A stretch of DNA of 64,000 nt from Microterricola viridarii (lineage in GTDB: Bacteria > Actinomycetota > Actinomycetes > Actinomycetales > Microbacteriaceae). The notes beneath the pieces are model-generated. The model saw only the letters and a program-made list of their open reading frames with translations. It was not told the DNA's origin and did not search any database. Both the position numbers and the translations under genes were made by a program. This document shows positions 54,778 through 62,567 of this stretch, one piece after another. The stretch spans positions 62,001-126,000 of the forward strand of contig NZ_LT629742.1 in the NCBI RefSeq assembly GCF_900104895.1, written 5' to 3'. Each line of letters begins with the position of its first letter. Position 1 is the stretch's first letter.

Positions 54778-54819
54778 GACGTGCACCGACCCGACCGCGG
54801 AGCATGGCACAGTGGAACC

Positions 54820-55452
54820 ATGTTTGTGAAGATCTGCGGCCTGCGTGAGCCCGCGACCCTCGCCGCAGCGGTGCAGGCCGGGGCGGATGCCGTTGGCTTC
54901 GTGTTCGCGCCGGGCAGCCCGCGCACGGTCGACGCCGACACGGTACGGCAGCTGATCACGGCTGTTCCGCACAGCATCGAGACGGTCGGCGTGTTCCGGG
55001 GGCAGCCGCTCGACGAGGTCCTGCTGACCGCCACGGCGGCCGGAGTGAGCACGGTGCAGCTGCACGGCGGCGAGCCGGTGGCCGAGCTCGACCGGGTGAA
55101 GTCGGCGGGCTTCGGCACGATCCGGGCGCTCTCGCTGGACGAGTACCTGCAGCAGCTGGAGCGGGACCCGTCGGGGCTCCGCCGCCACCGGCTGCTGCTG
55201 GACGCCCCCGTTCCAGGAGCCGGCGAGCCCTTCGACACGAGCGCGCTGCACGCCCAACCGCCGCACGGCGGCTGGCTGCTGGCCGGCGGGCTCACCCCCG
55301 GCAATGTTCGGGAGCTGCTGGACGCGCTCGGCGGAGTGGGCTCTGCGGCCTCGCCCGCCGGGGTCGACGTGTCCAGCGGTGTCGAGAGCAGCCGCGGCCA
55401 GAAGGATGCTGCCCTGATCGAGGCGTTCGTGGCGGCGGCCCGCGCGCTCTAG
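54820..55452 (+). CDS. trpF: Phosphoribosylanthranilate isomerase
   Basis: 210 residues. FVKICGLREPATLAAAVQAGADAVGFVF is the TrpF N-terminal signature with the catalytic cysteine (C7 in KICG). LLLDAPVPGAGEPFDTS supplies the catalytic aspartate region, and LAGGLTPGNVRELL and GVDVSSGVESSRGQKD bind the phosphate. It isomerises phosphoribosylanthranilate in tryptophan synthesis. No other trp gene is present in the window, so it is unlinked from any trp operon. Start ATG at 54820. Confidence 0.92.
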   Translation: MFVKICGLREPATLAAAVQAGADAVGFVFAPGSPRTVDADTVRQLITAVPHSIETVGVFRGQPLDEVLLTATAAGVSTVQLHGGEPVAELDRVKSAGFGTIRALSLDEYLQQLERDPSGLRRHRLLLDAPVPGAGEPFDTSALHAQPPHGGWLLAGGLTPGNVRELLDALGGVGSAASPAGVDVSSGVESSRGQKDAALIEAFVAAARAL

Positions 55453-55751
55453 TCGCGCCGGCGCCGACGTCTCGCCACACCCGCTGGTCGAGTAGCGAGG
55501 AACGAGCGTATCGAGACCCCGCACCAGACACAGCTCCCCGCCAGAAACCGGGTCTCGATACGGCCCTGGCGGGCCTACTCGACCACCGGGAGGGCGGCAG
55601 CCAGCGAAATCCGCCTGCACAGCGCCAACCGCGCGAGCGGGCGCGCGGCGTTGTTGGCTTCGGTCGCTGGCGCTCCCTCGAGCCAACGTGCATCTGCACG
55701 GCTGCTGCGGACTGCGCCCGCCGAAATCCCCGCCGCGCCGCGCCACACCCG
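55453..55751. repeat. Leader copy of the dispersed repeat before the 199-bp array
   Basis: A single full element starts at 55484 (CTGGTCGAGTAGCGAGGAAC) and its inverted arm ends at about 55592; a short GTTGGCTTCGGTCGCTGG element follows at 55652. Spacing to the next unit is 268 bp instead of 199. No gene is supported. Confidence 0.75.
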
Positions 55752-56746
55752 CTGGTCGAGTAGCGAGGAACGAGCGTATCGAGACCCCGCACCAGACACA
55801 GCTCCCCGCCAGCAACCGGGTCTCGACACGGCCCGAGCGGGCCCACTCGACCACCGCGAGGGCGACAGCCTGCGACATCCGCCCGCGCGGCGCTGTTGGC
55901 TTCGGTCGCTGGCGCTCCCTCGAGCCAACGGAAGGGTCGCAACCCACCCGCTGGTCGAGTAGCGAGGAACGAGCGTATCGAGACCCCGCACCAGACACAG
56001 CTCCCCGCCAGAAACCGGGTCTCGACACGGCCCGAGCGGGCCCACTCGACCACCGCGAGGGCGACAGCCTGCGACATCCGCCCGCGCGGCGCTGTTGGCT
56101 TCGGTCGCTGGCGCTCCCTCGAGCCAACGGAAGGGTCGCAACCCACCCGCTGGTCGAGTAGCGAGGAACGAGCGTATCGAGACCCCGCACCAGACACAGC
56201 TCCCCGCTGGAAACCGGGTCTCGATACGGCCCTAGCGGGCCTACTCGACCACCGGGAGGGCGGCAGCCTGCGACATCCGCCTGCGCGGCGCTGTTGGCTT
56301 CGGTCGCTGGCGCTCCCTCGAGCCAACGGAAGGGTCGCAACCCACCCGCTGGTCGAGTAGCGAGGAACGAGCGTATCGAGACCCCGCACCAGACACAGCT
56401 CCCCGCTGGAAACCGGGTCTCGATACGGCCCTAGCGGGCCTACTCGACCACCGGGAGGGCGGCAGCCTGCGACATCCGCCTGCGCGGCGCTGTTGGCTTC
56501 GGTCGCTGGCGCTCCCTCGAGCCAACGGAAGGGTCGCAACCCACCCGCTGGTCGAGTAGCGAGGAACGAGCGTATCGAGACCCCGCACCAGACACAGCTC
56601 CCCGCCAGAAACCGGGTCTCGACACGGCCCGAGCGGGCCCACTCGACCACCGCGAGGGCGACAGCCTGCGACATCCGCCCGCGCGGCGCTGTTGGCTTCG
56701 GTCGCTGGCGCTCCCTCGAGCCAACGTGCATCTGCACGCCGGCTCG
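55752..56746. repeat. Tandem array of five 199-bp repeat units
   Basis: Unit starts at 55752, 55951, 56150, 56349 and 56548 are exactly 199 bp apart. Each unit holds CTGGTCGAGTAGCGAGGAAC, then a GACCCCGCACCAGACACAGC stretch and the inverted CGATACGG/CGACACGG...CTACTCGACC arm (or CCACTCGACC). The short GTTGGCTTCGGTCGCTGG element follows. Two unit types alternate, one with GCCCGAGCGGGCCCACTCGA and one with GCCCTAGCGGGCCTACTCGA. Reading frames on both strands run through the units, but their proteins are repetitive, Arg-rich and without known domains. Confidence 0.88.
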
Positions 56747-56828
56747 AGGGGGCCGCGCCGCGACGAAGGAGCAGCGCAGCCCCCGAAGCCCGGGAGCCAA
56801 CGCACGGAGCGGCGCCGGCACACTGAGT

Positions 56829-56898
56829 GAAGCCCTGAGCGTCTCCGTGGAGACGCTCAGGGCTTCGCTCGTTCCTCGCTCAGCCGACGGAGAGGGGA
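56829..56898 (-). terminator. Terminator of the Gfo/Idh gene merged with repeat element
   Basis: GAAGCCCTGAGCGTCTC (56829-56845) and its complement (56850-56866) form a perfect 17-bp stem with the loop CGTG, about 33 bp after the stop at 56900. The adjoining 56860-56898 is an inverted copy of the GTCGGCTGAGCGAGGAACGA element of the 1.2-1.4 kb region, ending in the same GAAGCCCTGA word. Confidence 0.75.
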
Positions 56899-56899
56899 C

Positions 56900-58030
56900 T
56901 CAGCCGACGGGGACGGGCGACAGGGTCGCCGCGAACGGGTCCCAGTCCTCGGCGACGAGCGGCACGGCGTCGATCGAGCTCTCCACCGTGACGACTTGCT
57001 TGGTGTTGACGGCATCCTCGATCGCGGCCAGCGTGTCGAAAACGTGGTAGCCGACGTCGCCGGTGGCAATGTGGGCGCCGCCGGAGCGGATCGCCCGCGC
57101 CATGTCGAGCACGCCGAGCCCGCGCCCGGTGAGCACGCCGCCGAGCGGGATCGACTGCCATTCGGGCTCGCCGAACCCGGCACGTGTGATCAGCACCTCG
57201 CCGCCGAAGGTGTTCGGGTCGGGGATCAGCATGGTCGCCTCGGTGCCCGTGATCTCGACGTAGCCGGTCTTGGCCAGCGGTGAGTCGAAGCTGAGCACGC
57301 TCTGGGCGACGCCGCCCTCCTCAAACTCGGCGATCGCGCTGATGTGCGTCGGAACCTCGACCGGGAACGTGGTTCCCGCGCGGCCTCCAGTGGCGATGGT
57401 GCGCTCCGTGCGGCCCTGCGAGCCGAATGCGGCCACCCGGGCCACGGAGCCGAACACGTGCACCAGGGTGGTCACGTAGTACGGGCCCATGTCGAAGAGC
57501 GGGCCGGCGCCGTGGTCGAAGAGGAACTCGGGGTCCGGGTGGAACACGTCCGGGCCGATGTACTGCATGACCGTCTGCCCCGACAGCGGGGTGCCGATGT
57601 AGCCGCGGGCGATGGCCCGCCTGGCCGTCTGCACGCCCGGGCCGAGCACGGTGTCCGGCGCGACGCCGACGCGGAGCCCGGCGGCAGCCGCCCGCTCCAG
57701 CAGCTCGCGACCGCTGGCCCGGTCGATGCTGATCGGCTTCTCCGTCCAGACGTGCTTGCCGGCGGCGATCGCCTGCAGGCTGATCTCGGCGTGCACGGCG
57801 GGGATCGTCAGGTTCACGACGATCTCGACGTCCGGGTGGGCCAGCACATCGGCGGCCGAGCCCGACAGGGCGACGCCGTGCTTGGCGGCCTGCGCCGCCG
57901 CCCGCTCCTCGATCAGGTCGCCGAGGATGACGACACGGATGTCGGGGAAGCTGTTCAGGTTCTCCAGGTAGGTGTCGCTGATCATGCCGGTGCCGATGAA
58001 GCCGACGCCGACGGGCCCCTGCCCGGCCAT
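56900..58030 (-). CDS. Gfo/Idh/MocA family dehydrogenase
   Basis: 376 residues. The N-terminal Rossmann motif is VGVGFIGTGMIS. The diagnostic EKP motif is in HVWTEKPISIDRASG near residue 97. The C-terminal alpha/beta domain has the DMGPYYVTTLVHVFG block that carries substrate-binding residues. It would oxidise or epimerise a sugar or inositol with NAD(P). It starts one base into the isomerase stop (TGATG). Paired with a TIM-barrel isomerase next to a beta-glucosidase region, it may act in oxidative (3-keto) glycoside breakdown; that is inferred. Confidence 0.88.
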   Translation of the reverse strand: MAGQGPVGVGFIGTGMISDTYLENLNSFPDIRVVILGDLIEERAAAQAAKHGVALSGSAADVLAHPDVEIVVNLTIPAVHAEISLQAIAAGKHVWTEKPISIDRASGRELLERAAAAGLRVGVAPDTVLGPGVQTARRAIARGYIGTPLSGQTVMQYIGPDVFHPDPEFLFDHGAGPLFDMGPYYVTTLVHVFGSVARVAAFGSQGRTERTIATGGRAGTTFPVEVPTHISAIAEFEEGGVAQSVLSFDSPLAKTGYVEITGTEATMLIPDPNTFGGEVLITRAGFGEPEWQSIPLGGVLTGRGLGVLDMARAIRSGGAHIATGDVGYHVFDTLAAIEDAVNTKQVVTVESSIDAVPLVAEDWDPFAATLSPVPVG

Positions 58031-58848
58031 CAGCGGATGCCGTTCTCGGCGAAGAATTTCACGCCGGTCTCGATGCCCTCGAAGATGTCTCCCTTGTACG
58101 CGTCGAACTCGATGATCGCGTAACGGACAGACGGCGCCGCCGCCAGCGAGGCCAGAATCGGGACCTCGCCGAGGCCGGCCGGGCGCTGGTCGAGCGCGGC
58201 CGGGTCGAACTCGGCCGCACCGGGGATGAAGGGGTTCACGCCCGGGACGCCGTCCTTGGCGTGCACGGCCACGACCCGCTCGCCGAGGCGGGAGAGCAGT
58301 GCGGGCACGTCTTGGCCGGCGGTCGCCGCCCAGAACAGGTCCACCTCGAGAACGACCGCGTCGTCCAGCTGGTCGGCGAAGTGCTCGAAGGCCGAACGGC
58401 CGCCGAAGCTGGCCACGAACTCCTGTGAGTGGTTGTGGTAGCCGACGCGCAGGCCGTGCTCGGCCGCGCTGCGGGCGGCGGCGTTCAGACGGGTGGCGAT
58501 GTCGGCAACGCCCTCCTCGGTCTGCCAGCGCTCCAGCGGGATGAAGGCGTCGATGACGGTCTCGACACCGAGCGTCTTCGCCGCGGCGAAGATCGTCTCG
58601 TGGCTGTCAACCGGGTACACGAGCTCCCCGAGGCGGATCTCGTCGGAGAGCATGGTGGCGTGGCCGGTCGGTGAGCTCAACCCGTGCTTGGCGAACGCCT
58701 CGGCCAGTTCAGCGGGGCGGCGCACGAAGTCGAATGCCTCGACGCGGCGGAGGCCCATGCCGGCGAGGCGGCCCAGCGTGCCGTCAAGATCGGCGTCGAG
58801 TTGCTCCCTGACCGTGTACAGCTGAACGGAGAGTTCCGGTGTCGTCAT
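58030..58848 (-). CDS. TIM-barrel sugar isomerase/epimerase (AP endonuclease 2 fold)
   Basis: 272 residues. SVQLYTVREQLDADLDGTLGRLAGMGLRRVEAFDF is the typical start of the xylose-isomerase-like family. LRVGYHNHSQEF and VVLEVDLFWAATAGQDVP provide metal ligands, VVAVHAKDG the next ligand. A metal-dependent isomerase, epimerase or keto-glycoside lyase is possible. It forms an operon with the Gfo/Idh dehydrogenase and is divergent from the second TetR gene. Substrate unknown. Confidence 0.85.
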   Translation of the reverse strand: MTTPELSVQLYTVREQLDADLDGTLGRLAGMGLRRVEAFDFVRRPAELAEAFAKHGLSSPTGHATMLSDEIRLGELVYPVDSHETIFAAAKTLGVETVIDAFIPLERWQTEEGVADIATRLNAAARSAAEHGLRVGYHNHSQEFVASFGGRSAFEHFADQLDDAVVLEVDLFWAATAGQDVPALLSRLGERVVAVHAKDGVPGVNPFIPGAAEFDPAALDQRPAGLGEVPILASLAAAPSVRYAIIEFDAYKGDIFEGIETGVKFFAENGIR

Positions 58849-58894
58849 GCAAGTGCTCCTTTGCGATTGCTTCTGCGTGCAGTCACGCTAACAT

Positions 58895-58920
58895 GAAAAC
58901 AGACAAGAGTGTCGGTTTTC
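58895..58920. promoter_or_regulatory. TetR operator before the second TetR gene
   Basis: GAAAAC (58895-58900) and GTTTTC (58915-58920) with AGACAAGAGTGTCG between. On the other strand it reads GAAAACCGACA-N4-TGTCTGTTTTC, a nearly perfect 11-bp-arm palindrome. It resembles the bglX/TetR site (GAAAACCATAC-N3-GTTCGGTTTTC). It lies between the isomerase and TetR starts. Confidence 0.65.
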
Positions 58921-58968
58921 GCTACTTCGATCGGCGCAGAGTCCACAGACGGGGCGGGCTAGGTCAGA

Positions 58969-59676
58969 ATGGACGCGATGCACACATCGGATGACGGCCA
59001 CGCCCCCCAGGGGCCAGCTGGCGCGAACACGCAGGCACGCGGCGCCTATGCCGCTGGGCGCGCCCGCAAGGCGGTCATCGTGCAGACCGCGACGGAGCTC
59101 TTCGGCAGCACCGGCTTCCACTCCGTCTCGATGCTCGACGTCGCCGCCGCCTGCGGCATCTCCCGCGCCGGACTGCTGCACCACTTCCCGAGCAAGGAGC
59201 TGCTGCTCACGGCCGTCCTGGCCGAGCGCGATGCTGCCGACGAGGCGCTGTTCCGCTGGAGCAACGCGGATGACGCGGACGGCCGCCCCTGGCTGGCCCG
59301 GCTGGTCGAGCTCGTCGAGTTCAACGCCACCCGCCCCGAGCTGATCCGCCTGTTCGCCGTGCTCTCGGCCGAGGCGACGGCCCCGCAGCATCCGGCCCAC
59401 GACTACTTCGTCGGGCGCTACCAGGGCACGAGGCGCGGGGGCCGAGATGCCTTCCGCCGCGCGCAGCAGGCCGGGGTGCTTGCCGCCGGCGCAGACCCCG
59501 AGCGGCTCGCCATCGAGCTGATCGCGCTGATGGACGGGCTGCAGGTGCAGTGGCTGCTCGAGCCGGAGCGCGTCGACATGGCGGCCACCATCCGCGGCTG
59601 GCTTGACGGCGTGCTGACCGCGCCGCTCCCCTCGTCCGCATCCATGCCATCACCCTCGGAACAGAGGACACCATGA
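58969..59676 (+). CDS. TetR family regulator, paralogue
   Basis: 235 residues. HTH: TATELFGSTGFHSVSMLDVA, AACGISRAGLLHHFPSKELL. It resembles the TetR at 47796 in the HTH and C-terminal domain (ELIALMDGLQVQWLLEPERVDM). A 30-residue N-terminal extension is present; a start at 58978 is also possible. Divergent from the isomerase and translationally coupled (ATGA) to the formylglycine-generating enzyme. It probably controls this sub-cluster through the operator at 58895. Confidence 0.87.
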   Translation: MDAMHTSDDGHAPQGPAGANTQARGAYAAGRARKAVIVQTATELFGSTGFHSVSMLDVAAACGISRAGLLHHFPSKELLLTAVLAERDAADEALFRWSNADDADGRPWLARLVELVEFNATRPELIRLFAVLSAEATAPQHPAHDYFVGRYQGTRRGGRDAFRRAQQAGVLAAGADPERLAIELIALMDGLQVQWLLEPERVDMAATIRGWLDGVLTAPLPSSASMPSPSEQRTP

Positions 59677-60734
59677 GCGCAGCAGAGCAGGAACCGCAGG
59701 GCGAGCAGGGGGGCTGTGGCTGCGGCTGCCAGCCGCCCAGCCGGGGGCCGCAGCCCGTGCAGCTCGGCGCCCTTCCGCCGGTTGAGCCTGTCGAAACCTT
59801 TCAACCACCCGTAACTGCCCAAGGGATTCCTGGGCATGGGCTGCCGCCTTTCGCGACGCTGCGCGTCGCGCACTCCATCGATCAGTCCGCCGTGCCCGCC
59901 CAGACGTTCCAGATGGGCGACCCGTTCCGCGACGGCAAGCCGGCCGACGGCGAGCACTACCTGCACGACGTCACGCTCGACGCCTTCGTGATCGACGCGA
60001 CATCCGTCACCAACGCCGACTTCGCCGCCTTCGTGGACGCCACCGGCTACCGCACCGAGGCGGAGACGTTCGAGTTCTCGGCCGTGTTCCACCTGGCCAT
60101 CGCGGCGCCGCAGAACGACCTGCTCTCCCGGGCCCCCGGCACCCCGTGGTGGATCGGCGTGCGCGGGGCCGACTGGCGGCACCCGGGCGGCAGCCTCTCC
60201 GGCCTGGACGGCCTGGCCGACCACCCCGTCGTGCACGTCAGCTGGAACGACGCCCTGGCCTACTGCCGGTGGGCCGGCCGCCGCCTGCCCACCGAGGCGG
60301 AGTGGGAGTGCGCCGCCCGCGGCGGGGCGCACGGCGAGCGCTTCCCGTGGGGCAACGAGCTGATGAGCGAGCAGGGCGACTGGCAGTGCAACATCTGGCA
60401 GGGCAGCTTCCCCCGGCACAACACGCTCGAGGACGGCTGGCTGACGACCGCCCCGGTGCGCAGCTTCACCCCGAACGGCTATGGGCTGTGGCAGTCCGTC
60501 GGCAACGTCTGGGAGTGGTGCTCCGACTGGTTCGGGGCGGACGCCTACCTCTCCGGAGAGAACACGAACCCGCAGGGCCCGCCCCGCGGCGGCGCCCGGG
60601 TGCTCCGCGGCGGCTCGTTCCTCTGCCACGACTCCTACTGCAACCGCTACCGCAGCGCGGCCCGCTCCTCCAACACCGCCGACTCGTCGATGTCGAACGC
60701 GGGGTTCCGCACCGTCGCGCTCACCGCGGGCTGA
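59673..60734 (+). CDS. Formylglycine-generating enzyme (sulfatase-modifying factor)
   Basis: 353 residues. The catalytic cysteine pair is C318 and C323 in GGSFLCHDSYCNRYR, the defining copper-binding site of aerobic FGE. RRLPTEAEWECAARGG, NVWEWCSDWF and NPQGPPRGGARVLRGGS are also present. It converts a cysteine in CxPxR of type I sulfatases to formylglycine. Residues about 35-70 come from a repeat-like insertion (59781-59870). GGCGCGC at residues 13-19 is a Cys-rich start. No sulfatase gene lies in the window, so the target may be elsewhere. Confidence 0.9.
   Translation: MSAAEQEPQGEQGGCGCGCQPPSRGPQPVQLGALPPVEPVETFQPPVTAQGIPGHGLPPFATLRVAHSIDQSAVPAQTFQMGDPFRDGKPADGEHYLHDVTLDAFVIDATSVTNADFAAFVDATGYRTEAETFEFSAVFHLAIAAPQNDLLSRAPGTPWWIGVRGADWRHPGGSLSGLDGLADHPVVHVSWNDALAYCRWAGRRLPTEAEWECAARGGAHGERFPWGNELMSEQGDWQCNIWQGSFPRHNTLEDGWLTTAPVRSFTPNGYGLWQSVGNVWEWCSDWFGADAYLSGENTNPQGPPRGGARVLRGGSFLCHDSYCNRYRSAARSSNTADSSMSNAGFRTVALTAG
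59781..59870 (+). repeat. Repeat-like, hairpin-containing insertion inside the FGE gene
   Basis: It begins GTTGAGCCTGTCGAAACC, as in intergenic repeat fragments near 26.96 kb, and ends in a perfect 8-bp hairpin (59852-59859 and 59863-59870, loop TGC). It keeps the reading frame and codes for a Pro-rich segment without family homology. Confidence 0.55.
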
Positions 60735-60767
60735 GCGCTGCGGCATCCGCCGGGGTGCGCGCAGAGA

Positions 60768-60799
60768 AATGGCCCGGGATCGCGTGATCCCGGGCCATT
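60768..60799. terminator. Bidirectional terminator between FGE and POT genes
   Basis: AATGGCCCGGGATC (60768-60781) and GATCCCGGGCCATT (60786-60799) form a perfect 14-bp stem with the loop GCGT. It lies 33 bp after the FGE stop and 30 bp beyond the opposing POT gene end, with A and T runs on the outsides. Confidence 0.85.
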
Positions 60800-60829
60800 G
60801 CTGCGCGCTGCGCTGGGCGGCGTCGGCGG

Positions 60830-62302
60830 CTAGCGCACGCCGGCCATGAGCTTCAGCACGGGCTTCGTCAGCAGGGCGAGCAGGGCGCCGAGCACGATGG
60901 CGATGCCACCGAGGATGCCGAAGTACGCCGCCTCCGTCTCCGGCTGGTACAGCCCGGCCAGCTGGCCGGAGATCGCGGTGCCGAGGGCCACGGAGAGGAA
61001 GAACAGGGCGACCATCTGGGTGTGGAAGGCCTTCGGGGCCAGCTTGGTGGCCACCGAGAGGCCCACCGGCGAGAGCAGCAGCTCGGCGATGGTGAAGACC
61101 AGCAGGATGCCGATGATCGCCAGCAACGGGGTGCTGTTGGCCGCGCCGCCGGCGAACGGCAGGAACAGCAGGAAGCCGACACCCATCACCGCGGTGCCGA
61201 GGGCGAACTTGACCGGGGTGGACGGCTGCCGGGTGCCCATCTTCGTCCAGATCGCCGCGAACACGCCGGAGAGGATGATGATGAACACCGGGTTGATCGA
61301 CTGCACCCAGGAGATCGGCATCTCCCAGCCGAGGATGCTGCGGTTCAGCTGCTTGTCGGAGTAGATCGTGAGCACCGTGAACTGCTGCTGGTAGAGCGAC
61401 CAGAACGCGACGCTGGCGACGAACAGCGGGATGAAGCCGAGCACCCGGGAACGCTCCGTCTTGGTGATCTTGCGGCTGGAGAGGATGACGGAGAAGTAGG
61501 CGATCGTCGACGCGATTGTCAGGCCGATCACCAGGGCGGCCAGGTTCTCGGCCCGGATGAGGCCGGCGAAGATCAGCGCGAGCACCAGCAGCACGGCGGC
61601 CACGGCGATGCCGATGACGAGCGGGCGGCGAGCCCGAGGCAGCGGGTTCGCCACGGTGTGCGCGGCGGCCGGCAGGCGCTTGCGGCCGAAGGAGTACTGG
61701 GTGAGCCCGATCGCCATGCCGAAGGCGGCGAGCGCGAAGCCCCAGTGGAAGCCGACCGTGCTCTGCAGCAGGCCGGTGAGCAGGGCGCCGAAGAAGGCGC
61801 CGAGGTTGATGCCGAGGTAGAACAGCGAGAAGCCGGCGTCGCGGCGCGGGTCACTCTCCGAGTAGAGCGTGCCGACGACGCTCGTGGCGTTGGCCTTCAG
61901 GCCGCCCGATCCGACGGCGATCATGATGAGGCCGACGATGACACCGGCGAAGCCGGGCAGCAGGGCCAGCGAGAGGTGGCCGAACATGATCACGATGGCG
62001 CTGACGAAGAGCACCCGCTCCGAGCCGAACAGGCGGTCGGCCAGCCAGGCGCCGAGGATGGTGGAGAGGTAGACGGCGCCGCCGTAGGCGCCGACGATGC
62101 CGGCCGCGGTCGCCTGCGGCATCCCGAGGCCGCCCTGCGTTGCCGAGAAGTACAGGTAGATCAGCAAGATGCCCTGCATGCCGTAGAAGCTGAAGCGCTC
62201 CCACATCTCGACACCGAAGAGGGTGGCGAGGGCCCGCGGTTGGCCGAAGAATCTCCGATCGTCGGAGGATGTGGCTTCGGGGTGCGCGGCGGGATCGGGC
62301 AT
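60830..62302 (-). CDS. POT family proton-dependent peptide transporter
   Basis: 490 residues, 12-14 transmembrane helices. MWERFSFYGMQGILLIYL is the POT E1-type motif (ExxER-like region), and GSGGLKANATSVVGTLY, FSLFYLGINLGAFFG, and IAELLLSPVGLSVATKLAP are family signatures. It imports di- and tripeptides with protons. ATG at 62302 with AGGAGG 8 bp upstream; an in-frame upstream ATG would add nine residues. The gene is isolated between convergent FGE and the upstream inverted repeat. Confidence 0.9.
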   Translation of the reverse strand: MPDPAAHPEATSSDDRRFFGQPRALATLFGVEMWERFSFYGMQGILLIYLYFSATQGGLGMPQATAAGIVGAYGGAVYLSTILGAWLADRLFGSERVLFVSAIVIMFGHLSLALLPGFAGVIVGLIMIAVGSGGLKANATSVVGTLYSESDPRRDAGFSLFYLGINLGAFFGALLTGLLQSTVGFHWGFALAAFGMAIGLTQYSFGRKRLPAAAHTVANPLPRARRPLVIGIAVAAVLLVLALIFAGLIRAENLAALVIGLTIASTIAYFSVILSSRKITKTERSRVLGFIPLFVASVAFWSLYQQQFTVLTIYSDKQLNRSILGWEMPISWVQSINPVFIIILSGVFAAIWTKMGTRQPSTPVKFALGTAVMGVGFLLFLPFAGGAANSTPLLAIIGILLVFTIAELLLSPVGLSVATKLAPKAFHTQMVALFFLSVALGTAISGQLAGLYQPETEAAYFGILGGIAIVLGALLALLTKPVLKLMAGVR

Positions 62303-62426
62303 TGCGACGCCCTCCTGATGACTACTCATCTTTCAAGTGTGTCACTGCCGGGGGGCGCCGGCATAATATTGCCTCCGAGCTTTCAGCCGCAAGCCCCCAC
62401 TCCGAGCTCCAGCCCCGCGCCATCCC

Positions 62427-62487
62427 TGCGCCAGTTCGCGGCCCTCTGCGCCCGTTGATGTGGCGCGGAGGCCCACGAACTGGCGCA
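62427..62487. repeat. Long inverted repeat upstream of the ornithine aminotransferase end
   Basis: TGCGCCAGTTCG (62427-62438) and CGAACTGGCGCA (62476-62487) are perfect 12-bp arms, and the inner GCGGCC...GGCGCGGAGGCCC partly pairs. It lies about 80 bp beyond the rocD stop and could terminate transcription of that operon. Confidence 0.6.
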
Positions 62488-62567
62488 GCGCACGGGCGAC
62501 AGCGGGCGCGGACGCGGACGCGGGCGGGCCACGGCCGCCGGGAGGGCGGCGGCCGTGCGGTGGCGGG

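Noticed and set aside
43244-56746. CRISPR arrays
   Set aside because: The periodic arrays have 164- and 199-bp units identical over their full length, without unique spacers, and there are no cas genes.
54580-56821. Long minus-strand reading frames (up to about 586 codons) through the 199-bp array
   Set aside because: They follow the repeat period, are Arg/Pro/Gly-rich without domains, and overlap trpF and the esterase end in antisense. They reflect a lack of stop codons in GC-rich repeats.
55651-57050. Plus-strand repetitive reading frames in the same array
   Set aside because: Same repeat artefact on the other strand; no ribosome-binding site or family match.
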